Positions 7,584 to 15,056 of a DNA stretch of 36,999 bases are shown one piece after another (within the stretch, counting starts at the first letter, position 1; the number at the start of each line of letters is the position of its first letter). The position numbers and the translations under genes are program-made. The notes under the pieces were generated by a model, which was not told where the DNA came from, ran no database searches, and saw only the letters and a program-made list of their open reading frames with translations. Source of the DNA: Ruminococcus_G sp050944415 (GTDB lineage: Bacteria > Bacillota > Clostridia > Lachnospirales > Lachnospiraceae); the NCBI GenBank assembly GCA_050944415.1, contig JBMNRA010000026.1, positions 1 through 36,999 of the forward strand. Reading direction: 5' to 3'.

Positions 7584-8762
7584 CTATTTAAAATCTACCC
7601 ATACGCCGCCTTTATCCGCGGATTCCACACATTTCGTTACCCAGCGGATTCCTTCTATTCCGGCATTAATATCCGGATAAACCAGCTTCTTTAATGTTGC
7701 TTCATCGCCTCTGTCTTTCGCATCCATGGCAATGGCAAATTTCAGGTAAATATTGGACCAGCTTTCTGAAAGTCCTTCCGCATGCAAAGCGCCCAGCCGT
7801 TCATCTGCATTACACTCGTCATACAGGTATGGCATCGCCCGGATCAGTTTCCGAATCGGTTCACCCTGTACCTGATAAATCAGTTCATTAGGGTGATTAT
7901 CTGAAAACTCCACAGATGCTTTCGATCCGATAATGCGGATTCTGTGGCCATCCATACAGCCTGCATCCACGGAAGAAGCCCACATACGGCCCACCGCCCC
8001 GTTTTCATAATGCATTAACACATAAGCGTTGTCTTCCAGCGGAGCACGTGATTTGACAAAACTCTGTCTGTCGCAGAGCAGCTCTTTCAGCTTCAGATCC
8101 GGACAGATCAGCTGAGACATATAAAAAGTGTGCGTGGAAAGATCTCCCAGTACAAAAGAAGGACCTGACTTTTCCGGATCCACACGCCATTTCTGACTTT
8201 CTGAATTTTGATCCGTCGTGGCGTCACAGTTAAAACCATGAGTGTATCGGAGTTCCACCATATGAATATCTCCAAGATCGCCGTTTTTCACCATCTGACG
8301 CATCTGCAGAAGCAGCTGGCTTCCGGAAAATCCATAGGTAACACCCACGATTTTATTCATTCTCTCTGCCAGCGCTTTGATCTCCTCTCCCTGCTCTACT
8401 TTAAAAAACAATGGCTTTTCACAGATCACATGAAGCCCTGCTTCAAGAGCAGCTTTGGCGATTTCATAGTGAGTATAGTTAGGCGTGGCAATGGAAACCA
8501 CTTCAATACCATCCGGACGTTTTGCTTCTTCCTCAAACATTGTTTTGTAATCCGGATACAGCCGGTCTTCGGAAACTCCGATATTTTTTCCGAAATCTTT
8601 TCCCCTTTCGAAATCCACATCAAAGCAGCCTGCCACCAGTTCAAAAGCAGTATTGTCTCTTAACGCTCCCAGACGGTGCTTATATCCAACTCCGCCTGTC
8701 CGGCCGCCGCCAACCATGGCCCAACGATAAGGTCTTGTAATTTTTTTCTCTCCATTGATCAT
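7584..8762 (-). CDS. Gfo/Idh/MocA-family NAD(P)-dependent oxidoreductase
   Basis: The 392-residue product has an N-terminal Rossmann motif (WAMVGGGRTGGVGYKHR), the family CEKPLFF motif with the conserved Lys, and a later GDLSTHTFYM segment with the Asp and His expected near the active site. Members oxidise or reduce a sugar or cyclitol hydroxyl, often at C3, with NAD(P). The glycine motif is extended compared with the common GxGxxG. It is the first gene of a two-gene unit with an isomerase and is divergent from an AraC regulator, which suggests a small inducible sugar or cyclitol module. Confidence 0.88.
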   Translation of the reverse strand: MINGEKKITRPYRWAMVGGGRTGGVGYKHRLGALRDNTAFELVAGCFDVDFERGKDFGKNIGVSEDRLYPDYKTMFEEEAKRPDGIEVVSIATPNYTHYEIAKAALEAGLHVICEKPLFFKVEQGEEIKALAERMNKIVGVTYGFSGSQLLLQMRQMVKNGDLGDIHMVELRYTHGFNCDATTDQNSESQKWRVDPEKSGPSFVLGDLSTHTFYMSQLICPDLKLKELLCDRQSFVKSRAPLEDNAYVLMHYENGAVGRMWASSVDAGCMDGHRIRIIGSKASVEFSDNHPNELIYQVQGEPIRKLIRAMPYLYDECNADERLGALHAEGLSESWSNIYLKFAIAMDAKDRGDEATLKKLVYPDINAGIEGIRWVTKCVESADKGGVWVDFK

Positions 8763-8830
8763 TTTCTGGTACTCCCTTTCAATAATTTCATTATTCTTGT
8801 TTTTTCTGTTTCAAATATTTCATTATCAGG

Positions 8831-8840
8831 GAAGCGCTTC
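8831..8840. promoter_or_regulatory. cre-like palindrome in the oxidoreductase leader
   Basis: GAAGCGCTTC is a perfect 10-base palindrome with the central CG of LacI/CcpA-family operators. It lies about 45 bases downstream of the predicted start site of the minus-strand unit, a position where a bound CcpA would act as a roadblock. Flanking bases fit the cre consensus only moderately. Confidence 0.45.
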
Positions 8841-8889
8841 ACCATATTTTTAATAAAGGAATTTCCTCCGTTTCCTTTACTCTGATCAC

Positions 8890-8918
8890 ATTATAATTTA
8901 TAATACCTGTATGGTAAA
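8890..8918 (-). promoter_or_regulatory. Promoter of the oxidoreductase/isomerase unit
   Basis: On the minus strand TTTACC (8918-8913), 17 bases and TATAAT (8895-8890). The 220-base divergent region 8763-8982 also holds a plus-strand TATAAT (8892-8897) that could serve the AraC gene, so both directions may share one control region. Confidence 0.5.
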
Positions 8919-8982
8919 TACTTCAGATTGTTAAAAAGTTCGTAACTTTTGCTTTTTTATTTCACAAGAAAGGAGACTTTAT

Positions 8983-9831
8983 ATGAAAAGCAATGATCCG
9001 GGAATTCTGTCCAAATCCGTCTGTTTTTCCTTTACCCCTCCCGACCTGGCCACCAAACTCTTTTTTTACCTTACCTGGTGCGGCCACTACTACTGCAACC
9101 ATAATTATTTTATCAGACGGGAAACATTTCCTCCCCTGCTTCTGGTATACATCAGGAACGGTTCCTTTCATGTAGAATACCGTGAGATTACTTATAAAGC
9201 AGAAAAGGGAGATATCGTACTGCTGGACTGCCGGGAACCTCATTATTACCGGGCAGAGGATCATCTGGAATTTCTTTATATTCACTTTGACGGATCCAAC
9301 TCCCATGAAATCTGCCAGCATATTCTGAATCAGGCCGGACCGCTGATCCGCCAGGAAAATAATATGCTGATCGGGCGCCAGCTTTTTGATATGGTCAATT
9401 TTTACAGCCATGACGGCATCGAAAGTATGGTACAGACTTCCGGCCGGATTTACCGGATTCTGGAACATCTCCTTACTCCTGACCGCCAACAGTACCACAA
9501 TGAAAACCCGATGGAAACAGTCATCCGCTATATCAGAGCCAACGTGGGCAAAGATATTTCTCTCAATGAGCTGGCAGGTATTGCCAATCTGAGCCCTTAT
9601 TATTTTTCGCACTGCTTTAAACAGGAAACCGGATTTTCGCCTATGGAATATGTCATTAATACCCGGCTGGATCAGGTAAAAATCATGCTTGCCCGGACTA
9701 CAAAACCCATCGCTGAAATTGCGTATGAAGCCGGATATTCCTCCGCCAGCAGCCTGAACAACATGTTTGTCAAACGCACCGGCCTGTCTCCGCGGCAATA
9801 CCGACGTACCTATCAGGGTCCCGCCAGTTAA
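8983..9831 (+). CDS. AraC-family transcriptional regulator
   Basis: The 282-residue product has an N-terminal cupin-like sensing part (GSFHVEYREITYKAEKGD, LLDCREPHYYRA) and a C-terminal double helix-turn-helix from about residue 180 (ISLNELAGIANLSPYYFSHC, IAEIAYEAGYSS, FVKRTGLSPRQYR). Members bind a small sugar and usually activate adjacent genes. AAGGAG seven bases before the ATG sets the start. It is divergent from the Gfo/Idh/MocA-isomerase unit, which is the obvious target. A possible second role on the larger downstream operons cannot be seen. Confidence 0.92.
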   Translation: MKSNDPGILSKSVCFSFTPPDLATKLFFYLTWCGHYYCNHNYFIRRETFPPLLLVYIRNGSFHVEYREITYKAEKGDIVLLDCREPHYYRAEDHLEFLYIHFDGSNSHEICQHILNQAGPLIRQENNMLIGRQLFDMVNFYSHDGIESMVQTSGRIYRILEHLLTPDRQQYHNENPMETVIRYIRANVGKDISLNELAGIANLSPYYFSHCFKQETGFSPMEYVINTRLDQVKIMLARTTKPIAEIAYEAGYSSASSLNNMFVKRTGLSPRQYRRTYQGPAS

Positions 9832-9836
9832 TTCCA

Positions 9837-9866
9837 TTGTACGTTTCTTATATACCATGCTATAAT
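9837..9866 (+). promoter_or_regulatory. Promoter of the zinc-ribbon/SH3 gene
   Basis: TTGTAC (9837-9842), an 18-base spacer and TATAAT (9861-9866), 34 bases before the ATG. Confidence 0.55.
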
Positions 9867-9899
9867 TAAGTAAAACATATGGAAAGGTAAAAAAGACAT

Positions 9900-10679
9900 A
9901 TGAAGAAATGCCCCCGATGCGGACAGATTTGTCCCGATGAAAACGCTTACTGTGAAAACTGCGGCACACAGCTGCCGGAGATAAGCCGGCAGTCCGGAAA
10001 ACGAAATATACTTTTGATTTTGGTCGGCTGCTGCGCTGTCGCTGCCATTATGATTGCCGTTGCCCTTTTTTATACCGGCATAAATTCAGAAAATAAGTCT
10101 GATACTCCTGTTCAGACTGCAGATACTGAACCGGAAAATCCGTCTGTAACTTTAGAAGTTTCTCCTTCCCCTGCCGCAGCCACACCTGAGCCAACCGATG
10201 CCCCCGATGCAAAGACAGAGGAAGAACCGGAACCGGCTCCGATTTCTTACGAGACCTATTATGTCGTCAATTGTCAGGAAAGCATAACTTTGAGAAACTC
10301 ACCTTCTACAAAAGGCGGTGAAATCTGCCAGATTCCTTTTGGCTCCGCAGTGAGTTACGTTGCCGCTGCCGAAAACGGATTTTATGAGATTATTTACAAC
10401 GGCAGCACCGGTTATGCTCTGGCTGCCTATCTGGACGTAAAACCCCAGTCGGAGCCCCCGGTTCAGCAGCCGTCCAACAGCGACACTTACCTTCAGGTTG
10501 TCAATTGTCAGGAAAGCATTACCTTAAGAAAAGCTCCCAGTACCAGCGCGGATTCCTTTTGCCAGATCCCTCTGGGAGCCACTGTAAAGTATCTGGAACC
10601 TTCAGAAAACGGCTTCTGTATGGTCTCCTATCAGGGTTATACCGGCTATGTGCTGGTGAGCTATCTGTCCGTTCAGTAA
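9900..10679 (+). CDS. Zinc-ribbon membrane protein with two SH3-like domains
   Basis: I do not recognise a named gene. The 259-residue product starts with a small zinc ribbon (C4, C7, C18, C21), then a basic stretch and one membrane segment at about 36-58. A low-complexity Pro/Glu/Thr linker runs from about 62 to 118. Two related SH3b-type repeats follow, each opening with VVNCQESITLR and ending with GYTGYVL or STGYALA. The layout places the zinc ribbon inside the cell and the SH3 repeats outside, perhaps touching cell wall. It is monocistronic with its own promoter and converges on the pseudo-ATPase gene with only 16 bases between them; no terminator is visible there. Confidence 0.8.
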   Translation: MKKCPRCGQICPDENAYCENCGTQLPEISRQSGKRNILLILVGCCAVAAIMIAVALFYTGINSENKSDTPVQTADTEPENPSVTLEVSPSPAAATPEPTDAPDAKTEEEPEPAPISYETYYVVNCQESITLRNSPSTKGGEICQIPFGSAVSYVAAAENGFYEIIYNGSTGYALAAYLDVKPQSEPPVQQPSNSDTYLQVVNCQESITLRKAPSTSADSFCQIPLGATVKYLEPSENGFCMVSYQGYTGYVLVSYLSVQ

Positions 10680-10695
10680 CTGCAGCCCTGAAAAT

Positions 10696-12087
10696 TTATC
10701 CGGAAGAGTTTGGATTGTAATCCAGTTTGCCGTTATGAGTTAAAATAATAACGGCAATTCCTTTTCTGGACATTTCCAGGATCATATCCACCGCAGCCTT
10801 TTCCAGATAAATATCCACACTTTTAAAAGGTTCCACACATACCACAAGATCCGGTGAACAAAGAAGCCACCTCAGATAAATAAGCCGCTGCTTTTCCGCT
10901 AACGTCATTTCCGGTACTGCTTTTGTCATGCAGTCGCTTCCCATATATTTTTCCACGTAATCCTGTATACTGTTTTTTAATGACCGGTCATACCAGAATC
11001 CCTTTAACTGCAGCCCGCGGCTGATACACAGGTTGTCATACAGGCTTAAATTGGGAATCAGTTGATTCTGTACCGGACTTTCAATAAAGGCCATGGAAAA
11101 ACGTCTCAGTATCTGATGTTTTTTCCGTGGCCTGTATTTTTTCCCGCCTACATAAATCTCGCCCTTTTGAGGCTTCAGCTCTCCTTTCAGCAGCATCTCC
11201 AGATCCTTAATAACTTTAAAACAGTCAGAAGATATCGTAACCACTTCTCCTGCTCTCACCATAAGTTTCAGACAGTCAATATGCGCCGTTGATACTTCGG
11301 AAAAGCACAGAACTTCTTTTGCTCCGGCGTAAGTATCATTTTTATCAAAAGAATCCAGTTTATCCCAGGAGGCGCTGAAATTTTTTTCAATTGCTTCAAA
11401 TCTGCTTTCCGATTTATCAATCTCTATCAAAACTTTCCCGTCTGTCAGCAGAATAATTTTTTCAACCAGATTTGATATCTGGTCAGGCTGATTATCAAAT
11501 ATCACGATACTGCACTCTTCTTTTTTTCTGAACATATCCAGAAACTGATAGAGTTCTCTTTTCTCTGTCATTGACAGATAAAGATTTCTCATATCCATAA
11601 CAAAGAGATGTTTCCCGTGTATTCCTGCCTTTATCATTTCAATCTGTATCCTCTGAATCACGTTCAGTTTCTGAACCGGTGTATCTACCGATAAACTGAT
11701 ATCAAATTCATCCAGACTTTTTCTCAGGGCAAACTCTGATTCCTTCCTGTGAAAGAACAATGAAGTTCTCTCTTTCAAAGCAAAAACATTTTCAGCAAGA
11801 CTCAGCGTTTTGATAAATGACGAATTTGAGTTAATCAGCACATAATCCGGCTTAACCGCATCTGTGCTGCCGCCATTGCTGACTTTTTTCCCATTGTAAT
11901 AGATCAGGCCGGAGTCAAACTTCAGCTGACCGCACATGATTTTCAGAAGATATTCTATTGCATAGCTTCGGTCTGAAGTAATTCCGATAATATCTCCATA
12001 GAAGATCCGAATAAAGACAGAATACAATATGGCATATTTATTCTGAAAAAGCATCCCATTTTCTATTCTCAGCAATTCCTTCTTCAT
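10696..12087 (-). CDS. RbsA-like double ABC protein lacking nucleotide-binding motifs (pseudo-ATPase)
   Basis: The 463-residue product follows the two-cassette layout of sugar ABC ATPases (start LLRIENG, first cassette to about 225, second from about 255), but the key motifs are gone. Where RbsA has GENGAGKST the first cassette reads GITSDRSYAIEYL (residues 35-47). The second reads ISSDCFKVI (285-293). Signature loops are degenerate (LNVIQ at 141; MTLAEKQ at 394). The first Walker B region is FVMDMRN without the catalytic Glu, and the second is VVCVEPF with the Asp lost. The gene is intact, so it is probably a non-hydrolysing regulator. It overlaps the sensor kinase by 50 bases and ends the operon. 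The start at 12087 is chosen for AAAGGA spacing over 12096. Confidence 0.75.
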   Translation of the reverse strand: MKKELLRIENGMLFQNKYAILYSVFIRIFYGDIIGITSDRSYAIEYLLKIMCGQLKFDSGLIYYNGKKVSNGGSTDAVKPDYVLINSNSSFIKTLSLAENVFALKERTSLFFHRKESEFALRKSLDEFDISLSVDTPVQKLNVIQRIQIEMIKAGIHGKHLFVMDMRNLYLSMTEKRELYQFLDMFRKKEECSIVIFDNQPDQISNLVEKIILLTDGKVLIEIDKSESRFEAIEKNFSASWDKLDSFDKNDTYAGAKEVLCFSEVSTAHIDCLKLMVRAGEVVTISSDCFKVIKDLEMLLKGELKPQKGEIYVGGKKYRPRKKHQILRRFSMAFIESPVQNQLIPNLSLYDNLCISRGLQLKGFWYDRSLKNSIQDYVEKYMGSDCMTKAVPEMTLAEKQRLIYLRWLLCSPDLVVCVEPFKSVDIYLEKAAVDMILEMSRKGIAVIILTHNGKLDYNPNSSG

Positions 12088-13063
12088 ACAATCCATTCCT
12101 TTCCGTCAGCGGGATATTAATCTGAGCCGTCGTACCTATATTCTTACAGGAAAACAGAGTAATTCCATACTCTGCTCCGAATATCAGTTTGATTCTGATA
12201 TTAATATTGGTCAGAGCAATCCCCCCTCTTCCTTCACTTTTCAAATGGCCGGTTCCGGAACTGTGAAGAACTTCGTTAATCCTGTCCACCTCTTCTTTTT
12301 CCATTCCAATTCCATCATCTGTCACTTTGATAATCAGTTCGTACTGAGACCGCACAAGACAAATACGGATCGTCCCTTTCTTTTCCTTACATTCCAGCCC
12401 ATGAGAGATGGCATTTTCCACTAATGGCTGCAAAGTCATCCTCGGTATACAGAAACGGCAGATATCATTGAGATTCTCTTCACATTGAAGTTCCAGTTTC
12501 AGATTTTCCCCAAAACGGAACTGCTGAATCTTAAAATATTCCCTTACATTTTCCAACTCCTGTTCCAGTGTCGCCAGGCGATCCAGATCTGAAATGGAAT
12601 AATGAAAAAAAGAGGCCAGCGCCTCTGTGATGGATGCAATCTCAACACAATTGGCATCCAGGGCATCTCCTCTTATTGCATCCAGAGTATTATAAAGAAA
12701 ATGTGGATTAATCTGATTCTGAAGCGCAATCAGTTTTGACTGTTCTATGGAATATTTCAACATTTCTTTTTTATCATCTGCAGTCCGCAGATACTGAATC
12801 AGATGATGATATCCTTCCGTTACAGGAAGAGCATGACTTAAATGTTCCAGCTCAGTCCTTTCTGAAACATAATCCTCCGTGATGCTTTCCGTTTCTTTTA
12901 ACTCACAGATTACATATTTCCATACTGCCGCCGCCGCTGCCCCCATCAGACATAGCCGCAGCAAAAGCAGCGGCCATACTCTCAGAAAAACAATATTTTC
13001 TATTATCCATATAACAAAAAAAACTGCGCATATCTTCTTTATTCTGCCGTAAATCGTATCCAT
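12038..13063 (-). CDS. YesM/LytS-type sensor histidine kinase with minimal external region
   Basis: The 341-residue product has two closely spaced hydrophobic segments at about 10-50, a short helical linker, and a His_kinase region with NQINPHFLYNTLD (phospho-acceptor His about 121). Downstream are LVENAISHG (N box), DDGIGM and GRGGIALTN (G boxes). YesM-type kinases normally carry a large extracytoplasmic sensor between two membrane segments; here almost none remains. An AGGAG overlapping the response-regulator stop serves the ATG at 13063, preferred over 13075. The cognate regulator is directly upstream, and a pseudo-ATPase follows with overlap, suggesting the signal comes through other proteins. 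Confidence 0.88.
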   Translation of the reverse strand: MDTIYGRIKKICAVFFVIWIIENIVFLRVWPLLLLRLCLMGAAAAAVWKYVICELKETESITEDYVSERTELEHLSHALPVTEGYHHLIQYLRTADDKKEMLKYSIEQSKLIALQNQINPHFLYNTLDAIRGDALDANCVEIASITEALASFFHYSISDLDRLATLEQELENVREYFKIQQFRFGENLKLELQCEENLNDICRFCIPRMTLQPLVENAISHGLECKEKKGTIRICLVRSQYELIIKVTDDGIGMEKEEVDRINEVLHSSGTGHLKSEGRGGIALTNINIRIKLIFGAEYGITLFSCKNIGTTAQINIPLTERNGLYEEGIAENRKWDAFSE

Positions 13064-13071
13064 AAGACTCC

Positions 13072-14637
13072 TCATCCGTATAGTTTCCTGTACTTGGCAC
13101 AGGTGATTCCCATCTCTTTTTTAAACACCCGCATAAAATATTTCTCATCCTGGTATCCTACCTTCCATGCAATCTCCGAAATATTATAATCTGATTCCAG
13201 AAGAAGCGTTTTTGCCTGTTCCAGACGTACTTCTGTAAGATATTCTATGAAATTCCGGCCTGTTTCCTTTTTAAAGATGGCCGAAAAGTAAACAGGATTC
13301 AAATCCACCACGGCACTTATCGTCTCCAGGGACATATTTTCACTGTAATGCTCATTAATGTAAGCAATCGCCGTGCGGATAGGTTTCTTCTCCATATTTT
13401 CTTCCAGGTTCTGCACACCGGTAATAAGCTGATCAATCACCAGACGCATATAACTGATGACTTCAGAAAAATCTGTGATCATCCTCAATTTTAATTCCGC
13501 ATTCTTCACAACTATCAGTATGCCCGATTCCGGATCCAGTTTTTCCAGCAGCTTCCTGAAGGTATCCAGCACCGTCTGATACGCTTCATAAACCTGATGT
13601 CCCGAGACCGAAAATCTGTTTCTGATAAATCCCGCTTCCATCTGGGCTGTCATTTTTTTAATCTCCTGGTATTTCAGACCGGAAATGGAATTTTTCAGCT
13701 GATCACTCAGATCATCAGAAAACACCGTTATTTCTTCCCTTTGCCGTTTATTTTTCAGAATTTTCTCAGTTCCTTCAAATATCTGATTCCAGACGGCACA
13801 TCGGGCCTCGCCCAAAAGAACGCCTGCCCGGGATATATCGTCAGTTCCGCCCATTCCGATGCAGGCGTGTACGTGAATATTTTTGTCTCCAAACTGCCGG
13901 ATCTCTTTGAGCATATTCTCCAGAATTTCTCGGAATTCTGTCTGCTGCAGAACATCCCCTTCCACAATTACAGGAAGCATATCCTCATATACTGCTGTAT
14001 AGATAGAGTATCCGGCTCTTTCCATTCTGCGCACCATAAGATGCAGGATATGCTCTGCAATCACTGTAAGATTATCGTCAATTTTTTCCTGTCCCTTCAG
14101 ATTAATTTTCAGGATAAAAACAGTTGCCATATTCTCTCGAAGGTTCAGATGATAGTGATGAGCAAAATCGGAACGGTCTCTGATTTTTTCCGGAAACTGC
14201 ATCAGATCTCGTATCATTTTTTCCTGCTTATAACCCCTGTTTTCCATTTCCAGCTTTTCCGCCCGGGTTTTCTTTTCAATTATTTTTTTCAATGCGTTAT
14301 TAATATCATTTTCTTTGATTGGTTTTACGATATAGTCTTCCGCACCGTATTTCAAGGCGCCATAAGCATAATCAAAAAAGCGATAACCGCTGATTACCAG
14401 GAAACTGACTTCCTTATCTATCTGTTTGATTTCTTTTATCAAATCGATACCATTCAGGGACGGCATCCGGATATCTGTAATAATGATATCCGGACGCAAA
14501 ACCCGAAATGTCTCCAGCGCCGCACTTCCGGAATGTACCACTGATACCAGCTGCAAATGCAGTTCGTCCCACTTTATCAGCTTTTCAATCAGTTTACAGA
14601 CATGTTTTTCGTCATCTGCAATCAATACCTTTAACAT
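13072..14637 (-). CDS. YesN-type response regulator with AraC DNA-binding domain
   Basis: The 521-residue product starts with a receiver domain (LIADDE acidic pocket, phospho-acceptor D55 in IIITDIRMP, K105 in VKPI). A middle helical region of about 270 residues follows, then a C-terminal AraC domain (MSLETISAVVDLNPVYFSAI, ISEIAWKVGYQDEKYFMRVF). Such regulators activate uptake genes for carbohydrates in response to a YesM-type kinase. The gene overlaps its neighbours on both sides (7 bases with the small membrane protein; its stop is embedded in the kinase ribosome site). Its likely target is the operon promoter near 22310, which would make a feedback loop. Confidence 0.93.
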   Translation of the reverse strand: MLKVLIADDEKHVCKLIEKLIKWDELHLQLVSVVHSGSAALETFRVLRPDIIITDIRMPSLNGIDLIKEIKQIDKEVSFLVISGYRFFDYAYGALKYGAEDYIVKPIKENDINNALKKIIEKKTRAEKLEMENRGYKQEKMIRDLMQFPEKIRDRSDFAHHYHLNLRENMATVFILKINLKGQEKIDDNLTVIAEHILHLMVRRMERAGYSIYTAVYEDMLPVIVEGDVLQQTEFREILENMLKEIRQFGDKNIHVHACIGMGGTDDISRAGVLLGEARCAVWNQIFEGTEKILKNKRQREEITVFSDDLSDQLKNSISGLKYQEIKKMTAQMEAGFIRNRFSVSGHQVYEAYQTVLDTFRKLLEKLDPESGILIVVKNAELKLRMITDFSEVISYMRLVIDQLITGVQNLEENMEKKPIRTAIAYINEHYSENMSLETISAVVDLNPVYFSAIFKKETGRNFIEYLTEVRLEQAKTLLLESDYNISEIAWKVGYQDEKYFMRVFKKEMGITCAKYRKLYG

Positions 14638-15056
14638 TCCCTTCCCTTCCTTTTTGACTTTAAAATTTGTGTTTGAAGGATTTTCTCCAGCTCTTCCGCA
14701 TTTTTTACATAGAACGTTCGTTTTTTATCTGTTTTCAATATAAGCTGACCTTTCAGAGAGCTGCAGCGACGGATTGTACTGTATGGGAATTTTCCCTCAC
14801 TGATTTCATAGTATTGGTTATATAAATTCAGCCAGTTCTTACAGTCCTTTCTGATCTTTATGCAATAGTACAGAAATACTCCGATAAAAATACACAGAAT
14901 CCCAATCTGCAGCGGATGGAAGATACCATTCAGAAAAACCATAGCCTGAAAGGCCAGCACAATCGCCAGTGTGACAGCCAAAGAGAAAAACAGGGTTCTG
15001 GTCTCTCCCTTCTCTGACCGGCACAGAAGCGCAGATTTATCACTCTCGATACTCAT
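14631..15056 (-). CDS. Small two-pass membrane protein of unknown function
   Basis: No family recognised. The 141-residue product has two hydrophobic segments at about 21-43 and 48-67 and a soluble C-terminus with beta-rich sequence (YEISEGKFPYS, GQLILKTDKKRTFYVKN), similar in shape to small PH-like membrane proteins. It overlaps the upstream esterase by 17 bases and the downstream response regulator by 7, so translation is probably coupled. That placement between the esterases and the two-component genes hints at a signalling or membrane-docking role. Confidence 0.75.
   Translation of the reverse strand: MSIESDKSALLCRSEKGETRTLFFSLAVTLAIVLAFQAMVFLNGIFHPLQIGILCIFIGVFLYYCIKIRKDCKNWLNLYNQYYEISEGKFPYSTIRRCSSLKGQLILKTDKKRTFYVKNAEELEKILQTQILKSKRKGREC

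Noticed and set aside
8962..9969. 335-codon minus-strand frame
   Set aside because: Shadow of the AraC gene and the start of the zinc-ribbon gene, both with good ribosome sites.
13597..14544. 315-codon plus-strand frame
   Set aside because: Opposite the response regulator; no independent signals.
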